Source of the DNA: Bacillus sp. M6-12
Lineage (GTDB): Bacteria > Bacillota > Bacilli > Bacillales > DSM-1321
Reading direction: 5' to 3'
Length of the DNA: 60,667 bases
Assembly (NCBI RefSeq): GCF_002860285.1
Contig: NZ_PGVF01000024.1
Location: forward strand, 1-60,667
The translations under genes were made by a program, and so were the position numbers. The notes beneath the pieces are model-generated. The model had not been told where the DNA came from and ran no database searches. It saw only the letters and a list, made by a program, of their open reading frames with translations. This document shows positions 17,582 through 25,700 of the stretch, piece by piece. Every line of letters begins with the position of its first letter. The stretch's first letter is position 1.

Positions 17582-17731
17582 ATGAGAAAGAAAATTGTGC
17601 TGTCTTGTACCGGATGCGGTTCAAGAAACTACAGTTCTGAAAGCAACAAGGATACGAAATCCGAACGCTTGGAAATAAAGAAATTTTGCAGTACTTGCAA
17701 TGCCCATACGGTTCACAAAGAAACAAAATAA
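17582..17731 (+). CDS. rpmG: 50S ribosomal protein L33, zinc-binding form
   Basis: This is a 49-residue protein starting MRKKIVLSCTGCGSRNY. Cys9, Cys12, Cys36 and Cys39 form a zinc site, so it is the C+ type of L33. Such forms are normal when zinc is available; zinc-free paralogues are often encoded elsewhere. It precedes secE by 51 bases, as in other Bacillus genomes. The ribosome binding site (CAGGTG) is modest. Confidence 0.95.
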   Translation: MRKKIVLSCTGCGSRNYSSESNKDTKSERLEIKKFCSTCNAHTVHKETK

Positions 17732-17782
17732 GTTTGCTTAATAGATTATCAGTGCTATCCCTACTGGTTGGAGGTTACAATC

Positions 17783-17965
17783 ATGAATCGCTTAACCGAC
17801 TTCTTCGGCGGTGTCGGCCGTGAGATGAAAAAGGTAAGCTGGCCTAGAAAAAAGGAGCTTACAAGATATACGGTCATTGTTTTAACTACAGTTACGATCA
17901 TGGCTGTTTTTTTTGCTGTTATTGATTTAGGAATTTCAAGTATTATTCGCTTGGTTCTTGAATAA
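17783..17965 (+). CDS. secE: Preprotein translocase subunit SecE
   Basis: This is the small clamp subunit of the SecYEG channel. The 60-residue single-span form typical of Gram-positives has an amphipathic N-terminal part with the conserved KKVSWPRKKEL hinge, then one membrane helix (about 30-55). ATG 17783 is used because GGAGGTTAC precedes it. Its partner SecY is encoded near 44.6 kb. Confidence 0.94.
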   Translation: MNRLTDFFGGVGREMKKVSWPRKKELTRYTVIVLTTVTIMAVFFAVIDLGISSIIRLVLE

Positions 17966-18015
17966 GAGATTTAAAAAACAGTTATAATAGTGATAGAATA
18001 ATATGTGTTATATAG

Positions 18016-18038
18016 AAAAGCCCGGAGACGGGTTTTTT
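18016..18038 (+). terminator. Terminator after secE
   Basis: AAAAGCCCG-GAGA-CGGGTTTTTT forms a 9-bp stem with a GAGA loop and a T run. A weak promoter-like pair (TTGAAT at 17958, TATAAT at 17983, 19-base spacer) lies just upstream. Its transcript would meet this terminator almost at once. Confidence 0.75.
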
Positions 18039-18081
18039 AATTTGTCTTTTTTTACCACATGAGGAAGTGTGTGTTTTTTGG

Positions 18082-18180
18082 GCAAGTGCTGATGTCTAGC
18101 TGTGCTGGCGTCGACGTTTGGCGCAGGACGTGCCAGACCTTAGTCGACGTTCCTCTGTCCGGGCGCTTGCGCTTTTCTTG
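18082..18180 (+). repeat. Structured repeat, copy 3 (short form)
   Basis: This sits in the secE-nusG gap. GCAAGTGCT (18082-18090) pairs with GGCGCTTGC (18162-18170). The head TGTCTAGCT follows at 18093. A central arm is closed by CGTCGAC (18109-18115) with GTCGACG (18143-18149), capped by GGCGC-AGGAC-GTGCC, with a conserved ACCTTA strand. It is the single-arm version of the family; the same arm occurs inside the long copy at 9951 on the other strand. The tail GGGCGCTTGCGCTTTTCTT matches the 21653 copy closely. Confidence 0.72.
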
Positions 18181-18200
18181 TGTGGAAAGTAATGGTTCTA

Positions 18201-18229
18201 TTGGATTCCCGATACAGGGCAGCTATATC
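18201..18229 (+). promoter_or_regulatory. Possible nusG promoter
   Basis: TTGGAT at 18201-18206, a 17-base spacer and TATATC at 18224-18229 lie between the repeat and the nusG ribosome binding site. Because a terminator follows secE, nusG needs a promoter nearby; this is the best candidate I see. Confidence 0.4.
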
Positions 18230-18241
18230 AAAATAGAGTAA

Positions 18242-18274
18242 GGGGAGGGAAGGACGTAAGAGTCCTAATGAATG
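18242..18274 (+). promoter_or_regulatory. nusG ribosome binding site bridged by a hairpin
   Basis: The only Shine-Dalgarno (GGGGAGG, 18242-18248) is 23 bases from the ATG, too far for normal use. AGGAC (18251-18255) pairs with GTCCT (18262-18266) around a GTAAGA loop. Folding this hairpin would bring the site to about seven bases from the start. Confidence 0.6.
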
Positions 18275-18805
18275 GAAAAAAATTGGTATGTTGTACACAC
18301 ATACTCCGGTTACGAGAACAAGGTAAAAACTAACCTAGAAAAACGGGTAGAAACAATGGGCATGCAGGATAAAATTTTCCGCGTTGTAGTCCCTGAAGAA
18401 GAAGAAACCGAAGTTAAAAACGGTAAGAAGAAAGTGCTGAAAAAGAAAGTTTTCCCTGGATATGTTTTAGTTGAAATTATCATGACTGACGATTCATGGT
18501 ATGTGGTCCGCAATACGCCGGGAGTTACCGGTTTTGTTGGTTCTGCAGGCCACGGTTCTAAGCCGACTCCGCTTCTTCCGGAAGAAATTGATTTTGTCCT
18601 CAAAAGGATGGGAATGGAAGAGAGACGGATGGAAATTAATCTTGAGCTTGGTGAGACTGTCCGTGTGAAGGAAGGTCCATTCGCTAATTTCACCGGCTCT
18701 GTTGAAGAGCTTGATAAGGATAAGTCAAAGGTTAAAGTATTGGTGAATATGTTCGGCCGCGATACACCGGTAGAACTTGATTTTGATCAGGTTGAAAAAT
18801 TATAA
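18272..18805 (+). CDS. nusG: Transcription elongation/pausing factor NusG
   Basis: NusG binds RNA polymerase and couples it to pausing or antitermination. It has 177 residues: an N-terminal NGN domain opening MEKNWYVVHTYSGYENKVK with the FPGYVLVE core, then a C-terminal KOW domain (VRVKEGPFANFTGSVEELD). An alternative ATG at 18268 is out of frame. Product length and start equal the B. subtilis protein as I recall it. See the separate entry for its odd ribosome binding site. Confidence 0.95.
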   Translation: MEKNWYVVHTYSGYENKVKTNLEKRVETMGMQDKIFRVVVPEEEETEVKNGKKKVLKKKVFPGYVLVEIIMTDDSWYVVRNTPGVTGFVGSAGHGSKPTPLLPEEIDFVLKRMGMEERRMEINLELGETVRVKEGPFANFTGSVEELDKDKSKVKVLVNMFGRDTPVELDFDQVEKL

Positions 18806-18816
18806 GCCGAAAAAAC

Positions 18817-18845
18817 TTGAAATCATTTTAAAAAAATGTTAATAT
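18817..18845 (+). promoter_or_regulatory. Promoter of rplK-rplA
   Basis: TTGAAA at 18817-18822, a 17-base spacer ending TG-T, and TAATAT at 18840-18845 (extended -10) start a leader of roughly 130 bases before rplK. Confidence 0.75.
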
Positions 18846-18926
18846 TTCAAAGGTCAGTATGTCTCGATTGGGAGATCTGAACTTTATTGAAACATTCTTT
18901 ATTTAACATATAAAGAATTAATATGA

Positions 18927-18955
18927 GTGGGAGGGTAAAAAAACCCTATTACCAC
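18927..18955 (+). promoter_or_regulatory. L1-type feedback site in the rplK leader
   Basis: GTGG (18927-18930) pairs with CCAC (18952-18955), and GGG with CCC (18944-18946), leaving an asymmetric internal loop. This mimics the L1 site on 23S rRNA. The same pattern recurs before rplA. It is assigned from family knowledge that L1 represses its own operon. Confidence 0.6.
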
Positions 18956-18984
18956 ATCACGGACTTAATAAGGAGGTGTGTCCC

Positions 18985-19410
18985 GTGGCTAAAAAAGTAA
19001 TTAAGATGGTAAAGCTGCAAATTCCTGCAGGTAAAGCGAATCCAGCACCGCCAGTTGGTCCCGCTTTGGGTCAAGCCGGTGTTAACATCATGGGATTCTG
19101 TAAGGAGTTTAACGCTCGTACAGCAGATCAAGCAGGTCTAATTATCCCTGTTGAAATCACGGTATTCGAAGACCGTTCATTTACATTTATTACGAAAACT
19201 CCGCCTGCTGCAGTATTGCTTAAGGTTGCAGCTGGAATCGAGTCAGGTTCTGGTGAGCCAAACCGTAATAAAGTTGCGACAGTCAAGCGTGATAAAGTGC
19301 GTGAGATTGCTGAACAAAAAATGCCGGATCTAAACGCTGCAAACGTTGAGTCTGCAATGCGTATGGTTGAAGGTACTGCTCGCAGCATGGGAATCGTTAT
19401 CGAAGACTAA
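18985..19410 (+). CDS. rplK: 50S ribosomal protein L11
   Basis: L11 is part of the GTPase-associated centre. The 141-residue protein begins MAKKVIKMVKLQIPAGKANP with the PPVGPALGQAGVNIMGFCKEFN signature, and the C-terminal rRNA-binding domain covers about 70-141. GTG 18985 is preceded by AGGAGGTGTG, and an upstream ATG at 18976 overlaps that site. Regulation by L1 is likely through the leader. Confidence 0.97.
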   Translation: MAKKVIKMVKLQIPAGKANPAPPVGPALGQAGVNIMGFCKEFNARTADQAGLIIPVEITVFEDRSFTFITKTPPAAVLLKVAAGIESGSGEPNRNKVATVKRDKVREIAEQKMPDLNAANVESAMRMVEGTARSMGIVIED

Positions 19411-19476
19411 TCCGTGCTGATGTAAATGTTTTGCTACGGGGGTTGCGGTGTTTTAACAATATCGCAACCTTTATTC

Positions 19477-19502
19477 GTGGGAGGTTATTCCGCTAAAACC
19501 AC
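19477..19502 (+). promoter_or_regulatory. L1-type feedback site before rplA
   Basis: GTGG (19477-19480) pairs with CCAC (19499-19502) around GAGG...CCGC, the same layout as in the rplK leader. It lies just upstream of the rplA ribosome binding site. A GGTTGCG/CGCAACC hairpin (19441-19469) sits immediately before it. Confidence 0.65.
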
Positions 19503-19523
19503 AATATAGGAGGATTTTATATC

Positions 19524-20225
19524 ATGGCTAAAAAAGGTAAAAAGTTTCAAGAAGCTGCAAAGCTAATTGATGCAGCACAAGCTTATTCCGTAGGAGAAGC
19601 TGTTGAACTAGCAAAAAAAGCTAACTATGCAAAATTTGACGCGACTGTTGAAGTTGCTTTCCGTTTAGGAGTAGATCCAAAGAAAGCTGACCAGCAAATC
19701 CGTGGAGCAGTTGTGCTTCCAAATGGAACTGGTAAAACTCAGCGTGTATTAGTATTCGCAAAAGGTGAAAAAGCAAAAGAAGCTGAAGCAGCTGGTGCTG
19801 ACTTCGTAGGCGATACTGACTACATCAACAAAATCCAGCAAGGCTGGTTTGATTTTGATGTAATCGTTGCTACTCCAGACATGATGGGTGAAGTTGGTAA
19901 GCTTGGTCGCGTATTGGGACCAAAAGGCTTAATGCCAAACCCTAAAACTGGAACAGTAACTTTTGACGTTACGAAAGCTATCGGTGAAATCAAAGCTGGT
20001 AAAGTAGAATACCGCGTTGATAAAGCTGGTAACATCCACGTTCCAATTGGAAAAGTATCTTTCGAAGACAGCAAACTTGTTGAAAACTTCACTACTATTT
20101 TCGACACAATGCAAAAAGCTAAGCCTGCGGCTGCAAAAGGAACTTACATGAAGAACATCTCTGTAACTACTACAATGGGCCCTGGTGTAAAGGTAGATCC
20201 TGCTTCTTTCACTGCAAAAAAATAA
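19524..20225 (+). CDS. rplA: 50S ribosomal protein L1
   Basis: L1 forms the mobile stalk at the ribosomal E site and represses its own mRNA. It is 233 residues, full length, with the two-domain signature ending LGRVLGPKGLMPNPKTGTVT and a C-terminal TTMGPGVKVD. It uses AGGAGG and ATG. Two L1-like mRNA sites flank rplK, consistent with autogenous control of this pair. Confidence 0.97.
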   Translation: MAKKGKKFQEAAKLIDAAQAYSVGEAVELAKKANYAKFDATVEVAFRLGVDPKKADQQIRGAVVLPNGTGKTQRVLVFAKGEKAKEAEAAGADFVGDTDYINKIQQGWFDFDVIVATPDMMGEVGKLGRVLGPKGLMPNPKTGTVTFDVTKAIGEIKAGKVEYRVDKAGNIHVPIGKVSFEDSKLVENFTTIFDTMQKAKPAAAKGTYMKNISVTTTMGPGVKVDPASFTAKK

Positions 20226-20226
20226 T

Positions 20227-20256
20227 TTGACATTACAAAGTCATTATTGTTATAAT
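20227..20256 (+). promoter_or_regulatory. Promoter of rplJ-rplL
   Basis: TTGACA at 20227-20232 and TATAAT at 20251-20256, both perfect hexamers, are separated by 18 bases. It begins within two bases of the rplA stop. Confidence 0.85.
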
Positions 20257-20284
20257 AGATTTTGTTGTTAATAAATGAATATCA

Positions 20285-20412
20285 TTTGTACCGTAGACAG
20301 TAGGTGCTCACTATGAGCTTAATTTCCTGCCGAGGTAATTTCGATAATATAGTCTTTGACTATGATTTTGATTTTACTGCCTTCATGTCTGCTAGATATG
20401 AAGGCTTTTTTA
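20285..20412 (+). ncRNA. L10 leader with terminal attenuator
   Basis: The leader carries the features of the L10(L12)4 binding leader (CAGTAGGTG, GCTTAATTTCCTGCCGAGG). It ends in a terminator: GCCTTCAT (20379-20386) with ATGAAGGC (20398-20405) and six T. Excess L10-L12 complex is expected to reduce rplJL expression by this element; the mechanism is from family knowledge. Confidence 0.85.
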
Positions 20413-20459
20413 TGGACGGTATAGATGTGTTTCAAGCAAATCTAATAGGAGGTGTAAGG

Positions 20460-20960
20460 ATGAGCAGCGTTATTGAACAAAAGAAACAAATCGTAGAAGA
20501 GATTGCTGACAAATTTAAATCAAGCAAATCAACGATCGTAGTTGACTACCGCGGATTGACTGTTGGAGAAGTTACTGAACTTCGTAAACAGCTTCGTGAC
20601 GCAGGCGTTGAGTTCAAAGTTTACAAAAACACATTGACTCGCCGTGCAACTGAGGCCGCTGAACTTTCTGGTTTAAACGAATCTCTAACAGGTCCAAACG
20701 CAATCGCGTTTTCAACTGAAGACGTAGTTGCACCAGCGAAAATCCTTAACGATTTCGCTAAGAAACATGAGGCTCTTGAAATCAAAGCCGGTGTTATTGA
20801 AGGCAACATTGCAACTGTTGAAGAAGTTAAGGCACTTGCCGATCTTCCATCACGCGAAGGCTTGCTGTCTATGCTACTTTCCGTGCTTCAAGCACCAATT
20901 CGCAATCTTGCTCTTGCTGCAAAAGCTGTTGCAGACCAAAAAGAAGAACAAGGCGCGTAA
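20460..20960 (+). CDS. rplJ: 50S ribosomal protein L10
   Basis: L10 anchors L12 dimers at the ribosomal stalk. The 166-residue protein starts MSSVIEQKKQIVEEIADKF, with the rRNA-binding DYRGLTVGEV region and a C-terminal helix for L12 (from about residue 135). ATG 20460 has AGGAGGTG; an earlier in-frame start would read through the leader terminator. It is regulated by the L10 leader. Confidence 0.97.
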   Translation: MSSVIEQKKQIVEEIADKFKSSKSTIVVDYRGLTVGEVTELRKQLRDAGVEFKVYKNTLTRRATEAAELSGLNESLTGPNAIAFSTEDVVAPAKILNDFAKKHEALEIKAGVIEGNIATVEEVKALADLPSREGLLSMLLSVLQAPIRNLALAAKAVADQKEEQGA

Positions 20961-21033
20961 GCTGACTTTCAGTTTTAACCTTTCGTTTTAAAAAAACTAT
21001 AAACTAACAATATCCTTAAGGAGGAACTATACA

Positions 21034-21399
21034 ATGACTAAAGAACAAATCATTGAAGCAGTTAAATCTATGACTGTTTTAGAACTTAATGACCTTGTAA
21101 AAGCAATCGAAGAAGAGTTTGGTGTAACTGCTGCTGCTCCTGTAGCAATGATGGGCGGAGCTGCTGCTGGCGGCGCTGCTGAAGAGCAAACTGAATTTGA
21201 CGTAATTCTTGCATCTGCAGGCGACCAAAAAATCAAAGTTATTAAGGTTGTTCGTGAAATCACAGGACTTGGTCTTAAAGAAGCAAAAGACCTTGTTGAC
21301 AACACTCCAAAAGCTGTTAAAGAAGGCGCTTCTAAAGAAGAAGCTGAAGAAATCAAAGCTAAACTTGAAGAAGTTGGAGCTGGCGTTGAAGTTAAGTAA
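21034..21399 (+). CDS. rplL: 50S ribosomal protein L7/L12
   Basis: This stalk protein recruits translation factors. It is 121 residues: an N-terminal dimerisation domain (1-30), an Ala/Gly-rich hinge (AAAPVAMMGGAAAGGAAEEQ) and the globular C-terminal domain with IKVIKVVREITGLGLKEAK. Codon choice is highly biased, as expected for a very abundant protein. A strong terminator follows. Confidence 0.97.
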   Translation: MTKEQIIEAVKSMTVLELNDLVKAIEEEFGVTAAAPVAMMGGAAAGGAAEEQTEFDVILASAGDQKIKVIKVVREITGLGLKEAKDLVDNTPKAVKEGASKEEAEEIKAKLEEVGAGVEVK

Positions 21400-21416
21400 T
21401 GCTGCATAAATAAAAA

Positions 21417-21444
21417 AAGCTCGCTACTTTAGCGGGCTTTTTTT
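21417..21444 (+). terminator. Terminator after rplL
   Basis: AAGCTCGCTA (21417-21426) pairs with TAGCGGGCTT (21430-21439) around a CTT loop, with seven T. It separates rplJL from ybxB. Confidence 0.88.
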
Positions 21445-21586
21445 GACTTCCAAAACAATTGGGTCCGAGTGGCCGAATTCAAAAGCAAATAAAGCTTGGT
21501 GGAGATGTATGGTTTAGTAATCTAGCTATCGCGGCTGAGTCATTCGCTTGGAACCTTTATGTTTTCTCTCCGGCAAGCAAACTCTT

Positions 21587-21616
21587 TTTACATTCTTCTA
21601 ATGCCGTGTATATAAT
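21587..21616 (+). promoter_or_regulatory. Promoter of ybxB
   Basis: TTTACA at 21587-21592, an 18-base spacer and TATAAT at 21611-21616. The start point would be about 30 bases before the structured repeat, so the repeat would be transcribed into the ybxB leader. Confidence 0.65.
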
Positions 21617-21652
21617 CGGTAAATAAAGTGTAACTTCTTCAATATAAACTAC

Positions 21653-21865
21653 TGTCTAGCTCCAGCGCCCAGCCTCTCGAGTGTTGTAACCAAGTGCCGT
21701 CACAACCTTGGTTATAAACCAATTGTTACGGAAGGCAAAGTGCCTTCCGTCTGCACTTGTCTTATGTTTGTCGGAGGCCCACTCGACGTGGTTCAGAACG
21801 GCGTGGCCACAGGACGTGGCGACTCTAGCCGTTCATCCTTTGTCTGGGCGCTTGTGCTTTTCTTG
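21653..21865 (+). repeat. Structured repeat, copy 2 (upstream of ybxB)
   Basis: The head TGTCTAGCTCCAGCGCCC (21653-21670) pairs by AGCGCCC (21664-21670) with GGGCGCT (21846-21852) of the tail. Inside are a hairpin CCCAC-TCGAC-GTGG (21778-21791) and an arm AACGGC (21797-21802) with GCCGTT (21828-21833), capped by GCCAC-AGGAC-GTGGC. On the complementary strand the cap loop reads GUCCU. The tail ends five bases before the ybxB ribosome binding site. It is homologous to the copies at 9951, 10878 and 18082. Confidence 0.78.
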
Positions 21866-21880
21866 ATAGGAGGAGAAGAC

Positions 21881-22486
21881 TTGACAGAACATTATTATTC
21901 TAAAAATCCCGAAACAGTAAGCAAACCGCTTTACTGGAATTTTGAGCTAAAGGGCCGGAATTTCCGTTTTAAAAGTGACAGTGGAGTATTTTCCAAAAAC
22001 GAAGTTGATTTTGGTTCCCGGCTTCTTATAGAAACATTTGAACTAAATCACGAAATTGATGGAGATATTTTGGATGTTGGGTGTGGCTATGGTCCAATTG
22101 GACTTTCTATTGCCTCTGCCCACCCCAGCCGAACTGTTCATATGGTTGATATTAATAGCAGGGCGGTTGAACTTTCAAAGGAAAATGCCCGAGCCAACGC
22201 CATCGATAATGTTGTAATCTATGAAAGCGACCAGCTTGAAGCGGTTAAAAAGCAGGGGTTTGCTGCTATACTGACTAATCCGCCAATACGGGCAGGGAAA
22301 AAGGTTGTTCATGAAATTTTTGAACAGAGCTATGAATATTTAACTAAAGGCGGAATGTTGTGGGTAGTCATCCAAAAGAAACAGGGAGCTCCATCCGCCA
22401 TGGAAAAAATAGAGCAGCTTTTTGGAAATGCAGAAGTAATAGTTAAGAAAAAAGGCTACTATATACTCTCAGCTAAAAAGGTTTGA
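21881..22486 (+). CDS. ybxB: YbxB, class I SAM-dependent methyltransferase
   Basis: This 201-residue RsmC-like methylase has the SAM-binding motif ILDVGCGYGPIGL near 64-76, an acidic VDINSRAVEL strand end, and the catalytic NPPIRAGK motif near 129. The NPPI/NPPY-type motif points to base amino methylation of rRNA, but the target is not shown. TTG 21881 follows AGGAGGAG and gives the conserved start MTEHYYSKNP. It lies just before rpoB, as in other Bacillus. Confidence 0.88.
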   Translation: MTEHYYSKNPETVSKPLYWNFELKGRNFRFKSDSGVFSKNEVDFGSRLLIETFELNHEIDGDILDVGCGYGPIGLSIASAHPSRTVHMVDINSRAVELSKENARANAIDNVVIYESDQLEAVKKQGFAAILTNPPIRAGKKVVHEIFEQSYEYLTKGGMLWVVIQKKQGAPSAMEKIEQLFGNAEVIVKKKGYYILSAKKV

Positions 22487-22511
22487 CTCTATTTTTTGCC
22501 TATGTTATAGT
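22483..22511 (+). promoter_or_regulatory. Promoter of rpoB-rpoC
   Basis: TTGACT at 22483-22488, a 17-base spacer ending TG-T, and TATAGT at 22506-22511 (extended -10). It overlaps the ybxB stop codon and gives a leader of about 200 bases. Confidence 0.72.
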
Positions 22512-22514
22512 TAT

Positions 22515-22679
22515 AAAATGCATATATATAATTTCCAGTATCTATGCATTTTTTTGTGTAGTACGTATAAAAATGGATAATCTGGAAAAAATATATAAAT
22601 AATAGTTCGAGTTGTGTGAAATAGTGGTTTTTTTATCAAAAACCATTTTCTTTTTGTCTAGCGGGATATCCCGGTAGGC
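22515..22679 (+). promoter_or_regulatory. rpoB leader with three hairpins
   Basis: AAAATGCAT (22515-22523) pairs with ATGCATTTT (22544-22552) before a T run, resembling a terminator. TGGTTTTT (22625-22632) pairs with AAAAACCA (22638-22645) before TTTTCTTTTT. GTCTAGCGGG (22656-22665) pairs imperfectly with CCCGGTAGGC (22670-22679). The first two could attenuate transcription entering from rplJL-ybxB or from the rpoB promoter. Confidence 0.55.
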
Positions 22680-22718
22680 AATAGATCCTTATTACGCTTG
22701 ATTTGAGGGGTGAATCTG

Positions 22719-25700
22719 TTGACAGGTCAACTTGTTCAGTATGGACGACACCGCCAGCGCAGAAGTTATGCAAGAATTAGCGAGGTCCTAGAGTTACCGA
22801 ATTTAATCGAAATCCAGACTGCTTCTTATCAATGGTTTCTTGATGAAGGGTTAAGAGAGATGTTCCAGGATATTTCTCCAATTGAAGATTTTACTGGTAA
22901 CTTGGCTCTTGATTTCATTGATTACAGCTTAGGAGATCCAAAGTACTCCGTAGAGGAATCAAAAGAGCGGGATGTTACATATTCGGCTCCACTTCGTGTG
23001 AAGGTACGTCTTGTTAATAAAGAAACAGGGGAAGTAAAAGACCAGGATGTATTCATGGGTGATTTTCCTCTAATGTCAGAAACGGGTACCTTTGTCATCA
23101 ATGGTGCAGAACGGGTAATCGTTTCTCAGTTAGTGCGTTCACCAAGTGTTTATTACAGCGGGAAAATGGATAAAAACGGGAAGCGTGGTTTTAATGCAAC
23201 TGTTATTCCTAACCGCGGTGCTTGGCTTGAATATGAGACGGACGCCAAAGACATAGTTTATGTGAGAATTGACCGTACAAGAAAACTGCCGGTAACGGTG
23301 CTTCTTCGTGCGCTTGGTTTTGGTACCGATCAGGAAATCATCGATTTAATCGGCGATAATGAGTATATCAGAAATACTCTTGAAAAAGATAACACTGAAA
23401 GCGCAGAGAAAGCTTTGCTGGAAATCTATGAGCGCCTCCGCCCTGGTGAACCGCCAACGGTTGAGAATGCAAAAAGCTTATTGGTGACGCGCTTCTTTGA
23501 TCCAAAAAGATACGACCTAGCAAATGTAGGCCGCTATAAAATTAATAAAAAGCTTCATATAAAGAACCGCCTATTCAACCAGAAAATAGCCGAAACATTA
23601 GTGGACCCTGAAACTGGGGAAATCATTGTGGAAAAAGGGACGCTTCTTGACCGCCGTACCCTGGATCGGATTATTCCTTCCCTTGAAGCTGGGATTGGTT
23701 TCCAAACCTTTAATCCGGCAGGCGGAGTTGTAGAAGAAGAAACACTTCTTCAGTCTATTAAGATTTATGCTCCAAGTGATGCTGAAGGTGAAAAAGTAAT
23801 CAATGTAATTGGCAATGCTTATGTTTCAGACCAGGTTAAGAATATTACACCTGCTGATATCATTTCTTCCATCAGTTACTTCTTTAACTTGCTGCATCAG
23901 GTTGGTGACACAGACGACATTGACCATTTAGGGAATCGCCGCCTTCGTTCTGTAGGCGAGCTGCTCCAAAACCAATTCAGAATTGGTTTATCACGGATGG
24001 AACGCGTTGTACGCGAAAGAATGTCTATTCAGGATACAGCAACCATAACACCACAGCAGTTAATTAATATACGTCCAGTTATTGCTTCAATGAAGGAGTT
24101 CTTCGGAAGCTCCCAGTTGTCTCAGTTCATGGATCAGACAAACCCGTTGGCTGAGTTGACTCATAAACGCCGTCTGTCTGCGTTAGGACCTGGCGGATTA
24201 ACCCGTGAGCGCGCAGGCTTTGAAGTTCGTGACGTTCACTATTCTCACTATGGCCGCATGTGTCCAATTGAAACTCCTGAGGGACCGAACATTGGACTTA
24301 TTAACTCCCTTTCCAGCTATGCAAAGGTAAACCGGTTCGGATTCATTGAGACACCTTACCGCCGCGTAGATCCGGAAACCGGGAAAATTACAGAGAACAT
24401 TGATTACATGACTGCTGACGAAGAGGACAACTATGTAGTTGCCCAGGCGAATGCCCGACTATCTGATGATGGTTCATTTGTTGATGAAGATATCGTAGCC
24501 CGTTTCCGAGGTGAGAACACAGTTGTTCCGCGCGACCGCGTGGATTACATGGATGTTTCGCCGAAGCAGGTAGTATCTGCCGCAACAGCTTGTATTCCTT
24601 TCCTTGAAAACGATGACTCAAACCGTGCACTAATGGGAGCGAACATGCAGCGTCAAGCAGTTCCCCTTATGCAGCCGGAAGCTCCACGGGTTGGTACGGG
24701 TATGGAATATGTATCCGGTAAAGACTCAGGCGCAGCTGTCATCTGTAAGCACGATGGAATCGTCGAGCATGTGGAAGCCCGTGAAGTTTGGGTACGCCGC
24801 GTCAAAGAGGTCGACGGTCAGGAAGTCAAAGGCGATTTAGATAAATACCGCATGCTTAAATTTATTCGTTCCAACCAGGGAACATGCTATAACCAGCGCC
24901 CAATCGTCAGTGTCGGCAACCGGGTTGTGAAAGGAGAAATCCTTGCAGATGGTCCTTCGATGGAAAAAGGTGAATTAGCGCTTGGCCGTAATGTTCTTGT
25001 TGCCTTCATGACTTGGGATGGCTATAACTATGAAGATGCGATCATCATGAGCGAACGCCTTGTAAAGGATGATGTGTATACTTCTATTCATATTGAAGAA
25101 TATGAATCTGAATCCCGTGATACGAAGCTTGGACCTGAAGAAATCACACGTGACATCCCGAACGTCGGGGAAGACGCGCTCCGCAACCTTGATGAGCGCG
25201 GAATCATCCGTATCGGTGCTGAAGTAAAGGACGGAGACCTTCTCGTTGGTAAAGTAACGCCAAAAGGTGTCACTGAACTAACAGCTGAAGAACGCCTGCT
25301 TCATGCCATCTTTGGTGAAAAAGCACGTGAAGTCCGCGATACATCGCTTCGTGTTCCGCACGGCGGCGGCGGTATCGTATTGGATGTTAAAGTCTTTAAC
25401 CGTGAGGATGGAGATGAGCTTCCGCCGGGAGTAAATCAACTAGTCCGTGCGTATATTGTTCAAAAACGTAAAATCTCTGAAGGAGATAAAATGGCGGGGC
25501 GCCACGGTAACAAGGGTGTTATCTCGCGCATCCTTCCTGAAGAAGATATGCCATTCCTTCCGGATGGCACTCCGGTAGACATCATGTTGAATCCTCTAGG
25601 GGTTCCATCGCGTATGAATATCGGGCAGGTATTGGAGCTTCATCTTGGGATGGCAGCAAGAGCCCTCGTAATTTACGTTGCATCGCCTGTATTTGACGGT

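Noticed and set aside
18059..18241. Open frame upstream of nusG
   Set aside because: It coincides with the structured repeat at 18082-18180 and has no family resemblance.
9951..21865. Possible insertion sequence or MITE origin for the structured repeats
   Set aside because: There is no transposase and no evident target-site duplications; compensating changes favour a selected fold. Not excluded entirely.
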